A DNA stretch of 64,000 nucleotides from Tribonema minus (Eukaryota > Sar > Xanthophyceae > Tribonematales > Tribonemataceae): assembly GCA_017506865.1 (NCBI GenBank), contig JAFCMP010000279.1, forward strand, positions 558,001 to 622,000. Direction: 5' to 3'. Under the pieces are notes generated by a model. That model was not told the DNA's origin. It made no database searches and was given only the letters and a program-made list of their open reading frames with translations. Positions within the stretch are counted from its first letter, which is position 1. Every line of letters starts with the position of its first letter. The position numbers were made by a program, and so were the translations under genes. Shown here one piece after another: positions 1 to 11,267 of this stretch.

Positions 1-780
1 ACGCACACTGGCAACATCATGAAAGCGCTCTCACAGCCACAACTTGCATACTTGCCGCAATGTCAGCTGTGGGTGCAATTAAACCTATCTGCTGACGGGG
101 CCGTCCTGAACAGCAGTAGAAATGATAGCTCAAATCACTGGAATGCTGCAATTATTATATTTATTGTGTAAATTCACTTGCAATTGCTTAAGCACGCTGC
201 CTCATCACACCTTTCAGCGCGCAACCAGCAGAGCAGCAAACATAGAAAGCACAAACATTAAAGACTTCAAGTGCGCATAATGGCGTGCCATGTACTGAAT
301 GCAGCATCTGACCAGTCCTAGAAGGCCAGAGACCTTGAGCTCTTCAAGAAGTTCACATGCAGGTGTCACAGTGAATCAGATGCAGTGCTTGTGGACTTGT
401 ATAGGCATCGCTGAAATATCAACAACTCCTGGGGGCAGCCCCGCTCGCGCTGTGTACATGAAAGCGCCAAAGTACAGCTTCCACTTGCGAGCACTCAGAG
501 GCTCACTGGCAGGCTGCAAGTGCCTGCGAGACTCAGTCCATGGATTCAAGTTGTATGATACCGCCAACTTGTAGTCTGGTACCCACTGTGACCGCCAACT
601 GTGATCAATCCTAGTGTTTTTGTCTGTTTGTTTGACGATGCCCAAGGACGTGGAGTGCTGCCTTGATCCATTGCTTCATCTCTAGTACTGCAGGCGACAA
701 GATGCGAACAGCGTGCCTATAAGCAGCAAGGATGATGACGACGCATGGCATGTGTTTGCCTGAGGCGCAGGTTCCTCCTG
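1..780. repeat. Segmental duplication, copy 1
   Basis: This stretch aligns in the same orientation with about 18830-19570. Shared words include ggcgtgccatgtact, aatgcagcatctgacca, gtgtttttgtctg and cgacgcatggcatg, in the same order and with scattered substitutions and indels. No convincing exon is visible in it. The retrotransposon lies between the copies, so the pre-insertion spacing would have been about 6 kb. Divergence is substantial, so the duplication is older than the retrotransposon insertion. Confidence 0.75.
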
Positions 781-1133
781 TGGCCTCCCCACCCAGCAGG
801 CCAAGTCAGTAGCGCAACAGGATTTTCGAGGCTTGAAATCTGGACCATGAGGCGTACGTCTATCTCACGAGCGGGGTCTGCTTGCCTCTCGCGCCCGTCG
901 ACGGCGACCCCTGGGCCAGCCCCCTCCCGTCCGCCTAAACACCAGCGCGCACGTGCGCCTCTGCTGCGGTGTCGCATTGGCAGCTGCCGTCGACGTCGAC
1001 CATATAAGCGGTCGTGATCCTGGTGTCGCGAGGATGGAGGCCAGCGTGGGCCCAAAAACTTCAGCCTAAACTTCAAGTGACGGTTGGAGAGAGCTGGAGA
1101 GGAAACAGCGAGGGAAGGGAAGGGGGGGAGAGG

Positions 1134-2136
1134 ATGAGTGTGGCTTGCGATGAAAACCATGCTCGCCACCTTCTTGCCGTCGTGGCTGCCGACGTCAACA
1201 GGCTGCAGGAACAGCATCCTTGCCTGGTCGGTCCTCAAGGTGAGCGGCAATTGCAGAAACTGGAGCTTACATGATGATGCAGAAAGCTGTCGAACAAGCT
1301 CGATGAGGGCCATCAGTGTCAGCAGCATGCGGTGCAGCGAGTGCGTGCGCTATATTACACTAGCTGATGTTCGAGGCACAGCTTGCTGCCGGGTGGGACT
1401 GTGTTTGACGTGCTCTTGGTTCTCATCATGAATCTTCAACCAGAGAGTTGCAGCAGACAAATGGCAGCATCAGCGTTCGCATGATTGATCCTGCTCTTTC
1501 AACTCTTGCTTGACCCTGGTCGTGTAACTTTTGCCTCGTTGCGCAGATGATCGGCGGCAGCGTGCACCAGATACTGCAGCCGCATGTGGAATTGCAGCTT
1601 GAGAATGCAGACAAGATTCTGGCGATCCTGAAGGGTGTGTTCGCCTCCTCACCCTCACAGCCTGTCAGGCCCTTAGCCGAGAGGCCGCAACTGATGCTGA
1701 ATTTTGTGCACGCCGCCGTGATCAGTATGCAGGCCTGCTACAAGCGCCCGGGCAAGCAGCAGGCAGTACGCAAGTCTAGTGAACTGGCTTCCACGGAACC
1801 CCCTGTGCAGCGCCACTGCCGGAATGCCCATACCCCACCTGCCACCGCCAGCGCTGTGCTGATATCTGAGCCTGGGCGCGCCGTATTGCAGATGCTGGGG
1901 CGGGGGTACTGGCTGCCTGTGGCAGGGGTGAGCCGCGGCGTGCGTGCGGCGTACACGAGAGAGCTGCTCGAAGGAGGCGGCGACAGCAGCAAAGGCGGCG
2001 GCGACAGCAGCAAAGGCGGCGGGTGTGCGTGGCTGTGCCGCACATCTCTCAGCGCTGTGTTACAGTCAGATGCCGTGTTCCGCATGGCCCTGGACCTGGC
2101 GGTGCCTGCTGGAATGGATTCCGCGGCGAAGATCAA
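1134..2136 (+). CDS. Putative gene of unknown function (partial model)
   Basis: I do not recognise this gene. The best exon is 1547-2136: it follows a good acceptor (ttgcgcag), is open, and ends at a good donor (AAT|gtaagc). It encodes a helical-looking segment (VHQILQPHVELQLENADK), then VISMQACYKRPGKQQAV, and later two direct GGGDSSK repeats. A possible first exon, 1134-1239, begins at an ATG, reads RHLLAVVAADVNRLQEQHP and ends AAG|gtgagc. Its phase does not match the 1547 exon directly, so at least one exon between them is missing or the model is wrong. The final donor opens an intron into which the MITE and retrotransposon would fall. Downstream exons were not identified; a link to the ankyrin-like gene at 15857 is possible but unproven. 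Confidence 0.35.
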
Positions 2137-2263
2137 TGTAAGCCCCAGTAGTGCTTGAATGTAATTTTGAACCAGTGCACCTTTATCCGCTATGTGTCGC
2201 GATTGCCAGGTACCGTCTTTATCGACAATTAAGGCCACTGGACGTCTTTTTGGTACCCAGCGT

Positions 2264-2352
2264 TGTGGTGCTCCTGGCTTTACCACTGAGCTAAAAAGCT
2301 TGTGCACACTTGGCAGGGTAGCCGTCCCCTTCTGGGGTGCCAGGATACCACA
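2264..2352 (-). repeat. 3' LTR (89 bp)
   Basis: Exact copy of 14575-14663. It is flanked outside by gcgt (2260-2263) and inside by a G-rich purine tract in element sense. Confidence 0.85.
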
Positions 2353-2366
2353 TTCCCCCCCCCATT
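2353..2366 (-). other. Polypurine tract of the LTR element
   Basis: Immediately before the 3' LTR the element-sense strand is a run of ten G followed by AA. This is the expected place and composition for a plus-strand priming purine tract. Confidence 0.65.
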
Positions 2367-2604
2367 ACCTAGGCTTGGTCCCTCAAGCCACCGATCGGGG
2401 CTACAGATCGCGACTATTACGGCTTGCTGCCAACGCGACCCGTGCCGGGTCCTCGGAGGATCGCGACTATTACGCTTCGTGCAACGCGCCTCGGAGTGAC
2501 TGATCGGGTGGCTGCTGGAGGTGAATGGTTTTGCCGAACGGGTGTGGGGCTCTCACGGGGAATGATTGACACGTGTCTAATGGGTGGCCGTCTGGGCGCA
2601 AGGA

Positions 2605-2690
2605 AAGAACCTGCCTCCAACAGGATTCGAACCCGGCCGTTTGTAGCGGAACCAACTAACGTGGTTGCACTACACGGTCAATGACGAACA
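2605..2690 (-). other. tRNA-like / PBS-like block in the element's 3' non-coding region
   Basis: In element sense this holds GGGTTCGAATCCTG, a perfect tRNA T-arm/box B, preceded by GTTGGTTCCGCTACAAACGG. The latter resembles the primer-site region at 14550-14574 (GTTGGTTCCCGGTACGAAAG). I could not fold a full cloverleaf because the acceptor strands do not pair, so it is a tRNA-like relic or mimic and not a tRNA gene. Confidence 0.4.
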
Positions 2691-3053
2691 GAGCAGACAG
2701 CACACTGACACCTCACAGCACCTCTAAAGCAAGTGTGTGTGTTATCAGGCTATCGCTCACTCTGCAGTGACAGAAGAGATCACCCAAATCAACCAACTGT
2801 AACCGCCAATCCAAGAACTGTCTTGGAACTGTCCCAAACTTGAAGAAGAGACAAGTTGAACCAGGTGGCACCAATCCAGTGGCACCACAGTCACCCCCCC
2901 TAGGGCTTTGCTAGGCCCGAGAACAGAGAAGCAACCATGACTTCACTATGCGTGATTACGACACGACACAAGTGCAAGACTTGCACCCTAGAACATGTGA
3001 ACTGTCTCTCACCCAGCGCACATGCGCTATGCACGAAACACATGAATGCTATA

Positions 3054-6000
3054 CTACTGCGATGCAATGCCCTCAAACGCAGCAATCTGTGTCTTGCTAC
3101 CACACAGAAACCAAGTGCCTTGCGGTGACGTAGGCTCGGTGCCATACGTGTCAGCGTCAAGTGACAGCAAAGAGTACTTGCCCTCATCAACCCAGAACAC
3201 CCTAAGACGCGGTGCCTGTTTGCGTGCGCGGGCTGCGGACTGCACTATGCCCACGACCTCCCCCTCATGCCACTGTGTATACACTGCACCGTCAGAAGCA
3301 GTCATCTGGTATACCACCATGATCTGCATACCCCTGACAGCGGTGCTGAGCAATGCCTTGCTACTGGGTGCCCACATGACAACATGCGCGCCGGGCGCAA
3401 GCTCGTATGACCCCCGCCCACACACAGCTAAGACGCCTCCGATGCCGCGCTGTTTCTCCGCCTTGCGCAGCGCCCGCCTGACGACCTCCGTGCCGGCGCC
3501 GTCGATCGCGAAGTCATCGCGCAGGTCGGCGGCGCGGCTCAACGAAGTCCAGTACTCGTGCAACGCCGCAGGGCACGCGTCCATGTTGAACGCGTCCTCC
3601 CAAGAATTGGCAACGTCGCCCTCCCAGCGTACGAGGTACTGTAGGCGCTGCCCGCGGCTGCGCGCCTCCGCAACAAGGCGATGGCGCAGCACTGCCTCCA
3701 CTCCGTGACGCTCAGGGTCGGCGATGACGTCATCGGCAGTGAGTGAGCCGGGCGATCGGCCGTGCCAATGCTTGGCAAGCAGGTAGCGGGCAAAGCCGGC
3801 TGGCAGTGTGCCGGGCGGTCCCTCGCTGTCGTTGGTGGGGTCACGGCACAGCTTGACAAGGTGGCGCGTGACGCGCGTGGGGCCCTCCTTCATGTCGATG
3901 ACCAGCACACCGGATTGCACCGGCTTGCCGCCGAAGACGCTTGGACCGACGGCGAGGACACGATAGGGGCCCTGCCAGCGATCGAGCAGCTTCTTGCTGA
4001 ACAGCGTCCGAAGTGGCGTGCCGAACGTAGGTGAAGTCCGGTCGAGGTCGATGTCGCCGGCGGCAGCATGCGTGCGCGGCGCATGGTAGTACCACACGCG
4101 CTCGCCTGCCGCGTAGTGTGTGCGCAAGCCGAAAGCGCGCGCGAGCGCCTCGTTGTCCCGCAGCACACGGTCGCGACGCAGCGCATGCCGCTGAGCAGCA
4201 ACATCGTGCGCGGCACGCTGGCGCTGCGTGAGCTCCTGTACAAGGTGAGCTACGGAGGGGCTCGTGCCTGGGGGCGCTATGGGCTTCTGCAACCTGCCTA
4301 GAAGGAGATGTAAGGCGTAGTGGGCCTCACGACCGGTGGCAAGTAGGTATGGAGTCGCGCCGGTTGCGCGGTTGTGTGCCGTGTTGTGCGCAAAAGCAAT
4401 ATGAGGCAACCAATCTGGCCAATCCCCCGCTGCACTATCGACTGTCATTGCCAACATTTGTGCCAGCTCCTGCATGAAGCGTTCACACTTGCCGTTACAC
4501 TCAGGGTGATATGCGGTAGTGCTCAGCTTGCGCATACCCATCTGCTGATAGAATGCGCGTGCAAGGGCCGACATGAAGATGCTGCCTCTATCGCTCAGGA
4601 GTTTGGCAGGTGTGCCATGGAGTGTGCTGTGCTGGTTGACTAAGATGTGAGCCGTGCCAACAGAGTTGAAGTTGTCTGGGGTGATAGGATAGCACCACAC
4701 CCAGCCACTATACAAGTCCATGACTACTAGAATGTAAGCGTGGCCGCTGTTACTGAGGGGCAACGGGCCAAAATGGTCGATAGCGATGGTATGAAAGGGA
4801 AAGGGGGGTCTCTCACGCCAAACGAGGGGGTGGCGCGAGAGTTTGCCAGTGTTCTTGTACGCCTGGCAAGGCCAACAATGACTAACCCAGTAGTTGACTG
4901 TGCGCGTCCAACTAGGCCACCAACAATGTGCACGTACACGCTCTAGAGTGCGTTTGATGCCCTGATGACCTGCCCATGCACTACCGTGAAAGGCATCTAG
5001 AACAAGGGCACGCAAGGAGCGGGGCACGACGATCTGCGCGACGTTGGGGGCGTCAGGGGGGTTGCGCACTAGCAGCTGACTGTCTCCACAGGCGCGCAGA
5101 GTGCAGTGCTGCGCCCATTGCTTCACCTGTGTAGCAAGCGCCGCGTCATGAGGGAGCGCGCCATCGGCCAAGAAGGCGTGTAACGCGCCAAGCTGCTCAT
5201 CCGCGCACTGCTCACGCTGCCAGTCACCGGGGGTAAGCCGCCCGAGCTCCTCGTGCTGGGCAAATGCATCGCACGCGCCCGGAGCCACGCCCGCCGTCTC
5301 CGACATAGCAGCTATCTCCGCCATGCCGCCCCCTTGCAATGCGTCAACAATGAGCATGCAAACCTCCAAGTACTCGCCGGTTGCGAGTGCCTCAAGGCGG
5401 TGGGCGTCGACGGCCTCCAGGCCGTACGCGTGCAGGAGCCGCTCGCGCGTCGCCTCGGCGGCGTCCGCGGCAGTTGCGGGGAGTGGGTTGCGGCTCGGAC
5501 CGTCGGCGTTGCCGTGAGCGCTGCCCTTCTTGAACACCACGTTGATGTCGAAGGCTGAGAGGAACTCGGCCCAGCGCCCGCCGCGCGCGGTGCGCTCACG
5601 GATGGACTCCATGTACTGCAGTGCGCGGTGGTCGGTGTAGAGCGTGAAGGGGGTACCCCACAGCATGTGGCGGAACTTCTTGATGCCGTTGACGATCGCG
5701 CCAGCCTCCAAGTCCGTGGTAGACCAGTTGCGCTCGTTGGGCAGCGTCGCGCGCGAGGTGAAGGCGATGGGCTGCTCGACGCCATCGACGTCAGCCTGTG
5801 ACAGCACAGCGCCGAAGCCCTCCTTGCAGGCGTCGGTGGCGAGGATGAAGGGGCGCGCGCCGCTGGCGGCAGCAGTGTAGTCGGGGTAGCGCATGACGGT
5901 GTGCAGCGCCAATGCCTCGTTGACAGCGCGCATGGCGCGCCGCTGCTGGCTGTCGATGTTGAACTCCGCGCCTTTCGCCATTAGAGCAGTGAGAGGGGCC

Positions 6001-7511
6001 ACTAGCTGAGCCATGCCGCGCACAAAGCGGCGGTAGTAGTTGGCGAGGCCTAGCCACGCGCGCAGCTGCGAGAGGTTACTGGGCTCAGGCATTTCTAGCA
6101 GGGCTTGGACTTTAGAAGGATCAGGCCTGATGCCATCTACGCCGACAATGTGGCCCAGAAACTTGACGTGCTTGCAGCCTACGTGGAGCTTGGCGGGGGC
6201 CAACTTCATACCGTGCTGCTCAAAACGGGCAAAGACACCCTTAAGGTCGCTGAGGTGCTGATCGATGGATGTGCTGGACACTATGACGTCATCAATGTAG
6301 GGCTGTACGCGATTAAGGCCCGCGAGCACTGTCTGCATGAGGCGTGTGAAATGTCCAGGCGCACCGGCAGCACCCTGGGGGCAACGTAGCCACTCATAGA
6401 GGCCGAACGAGGTCACCATAGCGGTGAGGGGGATGGCGTCAGGGCTGATGGCAGAGGTGAAGTAGCCGCTCGTGATGTCCATGGTGCTGAAGACAGAGGA
6501 CCCACCAAGACTGTTGAGCAAATCCTCAATGTTGGGGATGGGTATCTGTGGCACTATTGTCTGGGCGTTGAGCTTCTTGTAGTTAACAGTGATGCGTGCT
6601 GTGCCGTCTGGCTTGAGCACTGCCACTACAGGGGATGCCCAGTTGGACAGAGAGGGCCGTATGATGCCAGCCGCAAGCAGCTTGTCAATCTCAACTTTGA
6701 TGAGTGCCGTCATCGCAGGGGAGTACCTGTAGGGGCGGTCGTGGCACGGCATAGTGCCCTCCTTTAAGTCAAGGCGGAAAGGCAGGGCATCACAGAACCC
6801 TACATCCCACTTATCCTTAGAGAAGGTTTTGCTGGCGTATTCTGCCAACATGAAGCACAGCCGCGCCACTTGGTCCGCATTCCACCCCTCAAGGTCCACG
6901 CGCACTGCCAACATATGAGCTGGCAAGCACTCGCGAGCCTTGTCTAGTGCTGCATTCACCTTGGGGTCTATGTGAGCATAAGTCCCCAAAGCAACGCCAC
7001 CACTATCAGGTATATGTACTTTTGCATCCCCCTGCTCTGGCTCAAAGGAGATCGACTCACCCAGCTGCTGCTGCAGCGCCTCGCGCACCGCTGCCGCGTC
7101 CATGGGAGCCGCTCCAGCGTCCGCGTCAGTGTTCGCGTCTCTAGTGCGGCTCCACTCCTCCGTGCGCATGTCCAGCGAAAAGATGCCGCTGAGCGCATTG
7201 CCACCACCTTCACCCCCCCCCGAAGAAGTGCCATTTCCCGCCGCTGCGGCGGGCTCCGCCGCCGCAGCGCGCGTTAAAGTAGGCAATGACGGGGCATGCA
7301 CAGCTGCTGCTGCGGCGGGAGCCGCCGCCTCAGTGCTGCGCGCAGGTGATGATGTTGTCGCCGGCGCCACCGCGGCCGCCGAGGCCGCGGCGCGCGCGCC
7401 GTGCGTTGAAGTGCAAGCTGATGCCATCACACGTGCCGCCGCGGCAGGAGCCGCGCGCGCGTGCTGCGAACAAGTAGGCGTCGGTACCGCCGCTGCTGCA
7501 TCCGGCGCAGG

Positions 7512-7542
<31 letters not shown>

Positions 7543-10500
7543 GCTGCTGCTGCTGGCGGCGCCGTCGCCGCCGCCGCTGCTGCCGCGGACTGCGCTGCTG
7601 CTGCGCGCACCTTGTCGGGCGCGCGAGGCAATGCCGACGCGGCAGCACCTGCCGCCATGTCGCGCATGCGCTGCCTTGCTGCAGCTGCGAGCTTGACGCC
7701 GTACGTGCCGAAAGCGACGTGCGTGCCGGTGTTGATCAGCGTCTGAATCTCAGGTGGCAGGGTCCGCGCCGCTTGCTCTGCAGCGTCATGGAAGACGCCG
7801 CTCTGCTGCAGGATGTCGCCAACCAGCTCCGCCATGCGCGGCGCCACCGCATTGGCAAGGTACTGCGCATATGCGGCGACGTCGCCGGCCTCCGGCGCGT
7901 CCCACTTGTAGGTGGCAGGAAAGCTGTGAATTGCGCGCAGTGCTGACCACGGCAGATGCTCAGCGCGCGCAAACTCGGCCGGGTCTTGAGTGGCATCCTT
8001 TGGACGCATGGTGCACTGTACACCAGTTGGCTTGGGGTCGCGACGGTAGGTGCTGCCGCGCGTAGTCGGCGCTGGTCCGTCCATGCTGTAGACCTGCTTG
8101 GAGAGACGGTTGCGGCCAACTGACGTGAAGAGCTGCCGCTGCTGACCGCTGCTGTCGGGTACGTCGCCGGTGACCTCACGCACTGACTCGTACGCGGCTC
8201 CGGCCTTGGCAAAGGCCAATAGCTCGCGCGCGTGCGCCATGGACGCGCGCATGCGCGCGCTGTCATGCTCGCCGCTGCCGGGCCGCGCTAGCACATAGAA
8301 CACGCGATGGCGCGTTTGTGCAAGGTGCGCGTCGTCCCCACGAATGTACAGCGCCTCCTGTAGCGTAAAGCCGCCGTGGTGAGCGCACCGCAAGAACTCC
8401 GTGAGCTCGGGCGCGCTCTGCAAGCCGGGCACGTTCTCCAGCAGAAGCAACCGGCAGCAGTCTGCGCCCATGGCAACCTCCAACATGTAGTACAAGTGCT
8501 GGATGCCAAGTGCCGTTAGCCGCGTGCCGGCATACGAGTAGCGGGTGCATGGTGGGCTGCCAAAGAGCACCTGCGCCTGTAGGCGCTGCATGGCAGTGAT
8601 CAGCTCGCGCCGCGTCTCTGGCAGCGCCATGTCGCGCCGCAGCGTCTGCGTACCGGGGTGATTAGCGCTGTAGATGTCCAGTGCGCGCTGTTCGTGGTCG
8701 ATGGCGAGGGCGATGTCAGCGTAGTGGCGGAGGCCCTCCGCCATACCGCCGGCGCCGCAGTATACCTCCACGGCGCGGGGGCGGTCGGCATGCTCACGGT
8801 GCATGTCGTCGGCAGGTACACTGCGAAGTGGAATCGCCTTGCCGAGCACTGTGCCACGTGGCAGGCTGAATGGAACGTTGGCGCGCTGCTGCAGGAGCAC
8901 TGGCTTGGCAAAGGTGCCCGTAGCTAGCTCCGTGCTGGCGACAGTATCTGCATGGGCTGCTGACACCAGGACCTGTACCATCTGCTCCGCCGGGGCTTGC
9001 ACTGGTGTTACGCCGTCTGCCTCCATGACCTGAATCCACACTGGTGTGGCGGACTCAGCAGGTGTCTCCGGTGAATGCGCGTCCACACGCACTACTGCCA
9101 CCCACTGCTTGTCAGTGTCGTATGCGTAGCACGGGGGCGTAGGAGATGAGTAGGCTGCAGAGTCGCTTTGTGTGGGCTGGGCCTGTGGATGAGCGCTGCC
9201 GAACTTGTACTCAGTGCTGCCAGGTGGTGGGGACTCGTCGCTGCCAAAGCCGTACAAAGGTGTGTTGGCGGCAGTCCAGGGGTGACGGTTGATGAAGTCA
9301 CGCCCCAGAATGAAGTCGTACGGCAGGTGCGGTACCACAAGCGCCATGACGGGAGCTGAAAGGCCATGCGTGCCGACTGCGCCGAACTGTAGGGCCACAA
9401 TGATGGTGACCTTCTGCGGGGCAGCACTGGTGTCGATACCGGCAATGCTGCGCGCTGCAGTCAGCTTCTGGACGTCGGCACTGTCAATGGCCCCACCAGC
9501 TAGTAGACGCTCATAACAGCGCTGTGAGATGGCAGTTACTGACGCACCAGAGTCCCACAGGCTACGCTTGATGAAAGACGACCGCTGCGCGCGGGCTGAG
9601 CGCAGCCTACACCTGAAGAGGGAGTTCAAGTCAGCATGCACAGAGCCGCGCACCGCGTAGTACTGGAAGATGGCAGCGTCGCTGACACCAGGCCCGTGCG
9701 TGCGGCTCTCTGGCGTGTAGAGCGCTGAGATGAGGCCGTTGACATACACCGCGACGCGCGCTGCGTCCACCGCTGCCTCTTCTCGCCCCAAGCTGTCCAA
9801 GCCGTCTTCCGCAACATCGGCCAGCGTAGTGGAACCCCCACTATGATGCAACGTCGGAGTGGCCAGGCCGGCCCACTCGTCCTCGTCAATGCTCGCCTGT
9901 AGCTGACGCTGGGAGCGTGCCTTGGTCTCCTTCTGCTGCGCGTGTCGCTGCGCTGCGCACGCCTTGAAGTCTGCCCATTGCGCGCGCGCCGAGGCGTTGC
10001 TGCTGCCGGTGGCGCCAGTTGAGGGTGTCTCCTTTGGCGCCGCCGCCGCCGCAGCCGCCGCTGCTGCTGCCGGTGCTGCCGGCGCTGCCGGCGCCGGCGC
10101 CGCCGCCGCCGCCGCAGCAGCTGCCGTCGCTGATGGCGCAGCATGCTGGCAGAGGCGCAAATGTGCAGCGTCGGTCTGCCGTTCTTGACATGAGCGCAGC
10201 AGTAGCACGGTATAGTATGGGTCTTCACCGGCTTGGGTGTGCACAGCAAGGATCTTGGCAGGCTCGCCCTCCGCTGCACCCTGCTTCAGATATGTCACCA
10301 GCGCGCCTTTGGTGAAGGTAGCGCTGCCGTCGCCGCATGCGGCTGACCTTGAAGTAGGTGCTGCTGGGCTTGGAGCAGAAGGTGATGAGGTTGAAGTTGA
10401 TGCAGGTCGTGATGAGGTTGAAGTTGATGCAGGTCGTGGTGAAGCTGAAGTAGATGCAGCGTGCGCCATCGCGGGCGCCGCCGTCGTTGATATTGCTGCC

Positions 10501-11240
10501 GCAGTTGATGGGGCAGCCCCCACCCCCCCTTGATCGCGAACGTCCCCTGAGCCAGCGCAGGTCGCTGATGCGCGCCGCGCCGGCGTGCCGCGCTGAAACG
10601 CAGCTGTCCCGCGCGCCGCCGTAGCCGTCGCGGAGTTACTGTAGGGGGTCGCGAAGCCAGCCGTCTTGAGGTCTTGCTGCGCCGCGCGGCGGTGCCACGC
10701 GCGCTGCTGAGCCCCTGATGACGATGCAGGTATGAAGGGCGAGGCGGCGGGGCGCAAGTTGCTACCTGCACGCAGAGAAGATGGTACCTTGGGCGCCGCT
10801 GGCGCCGCAGCGCTCCGTGGCGCTGCTGCTGACAGTGTGTGTGCGGCGCTCACCGGCGCCTTCACCGCAGTAGAATGCGCCGCGAGCGGCGCGGCGCCTG
10901 CGAGCGCCGCTGCCGTCGCAGCGCCTTGGAGCGCAGCTGCTACAGATGTTGCGAGCGGTGGCGCCACCGTAGAAGCTATGCCCGCCGCCGCTGGGGCGGC
11001 GGCCGCAGGCGCCGCCGCCGCCGCAGCTGAGGCGGCGCCTGCCGGCGCCGCTGTCGTAGGGAGATAAGGCGGTTGTTGCCGCAGCTGTGATGCTGCCGCT
11101 GCAACCACGAGCGGCTGCTGCTGCTGCTGCTGTTGACCAGCTGCTGCAACCGCGGGCGCGCCGTGCGCGCTGACTGCCGTCCGGGGCGGGGCGTCACTCC
11201 CGCCCCCCGTAACACTAGGACCCCCAAGTGCTCTCCCCAC
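3054..11240 (-). CDS. pol: pol frame: protease, cytosine-5 DNA methyltransferase, RT, RNase H, integrase, chromodomain
   Basis: An open frame of about 2700 residues. Domains in order with rough residue numbers: Ala/Ser/Pro-rich N-terminus to about 470; aspartic protease with DSGAS at about 560; C5-cytosine methyltransferase at about 820-1160 with motif I (VEVYCGAGGMAEGL), IV (GSPPCTRYS, catalytic PC), VI (LLLENVPG), VIII (QTRHRVFYV), IX-like (ALRAIHSFP) and X-like (YLANAVAPRM); a long poly-Ala/Pro linker; reverse transcriptase with YIDD at about 1648; RNase H (FILATDACKEGFGAV, LYTDHRAL); integrase with an H-C zinc finger and a D,D-E core (IAIDHFGPL at about 2155, LLSDRGS, HPECNGKCERF); and a chromodomain-like end (LQYLVRWEGDVANSWED at about 2537). 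The methyltransferase lies inside the polyprotein frame, not beside it. The family normally has no such domain. Confidence 0.92.
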
Positions 11241-11267
11241 GCCGAGGGCTGGCGTGGGGTCGCACCC

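Noticed and set aside
717-1328. Minus-strand open frame of about 200 residues
   Set aside because: Overlaps the plus-strand exon candidate, is Arg/Leu low-complexity in translation, and shows no motif or splice support.
2605-2690. A real tRNA gene on the minus strand
   Set aside because: The T-arm is perfect but the acceptor and anticodon arms do not pair, so only a tRNA-like block is reported.
7427-7648. Arg/Gln-rich frames opposite pol
   Set aside because: Shadow frames of the Ala-rich trinucleotide linkers in the retrotransposon pol.
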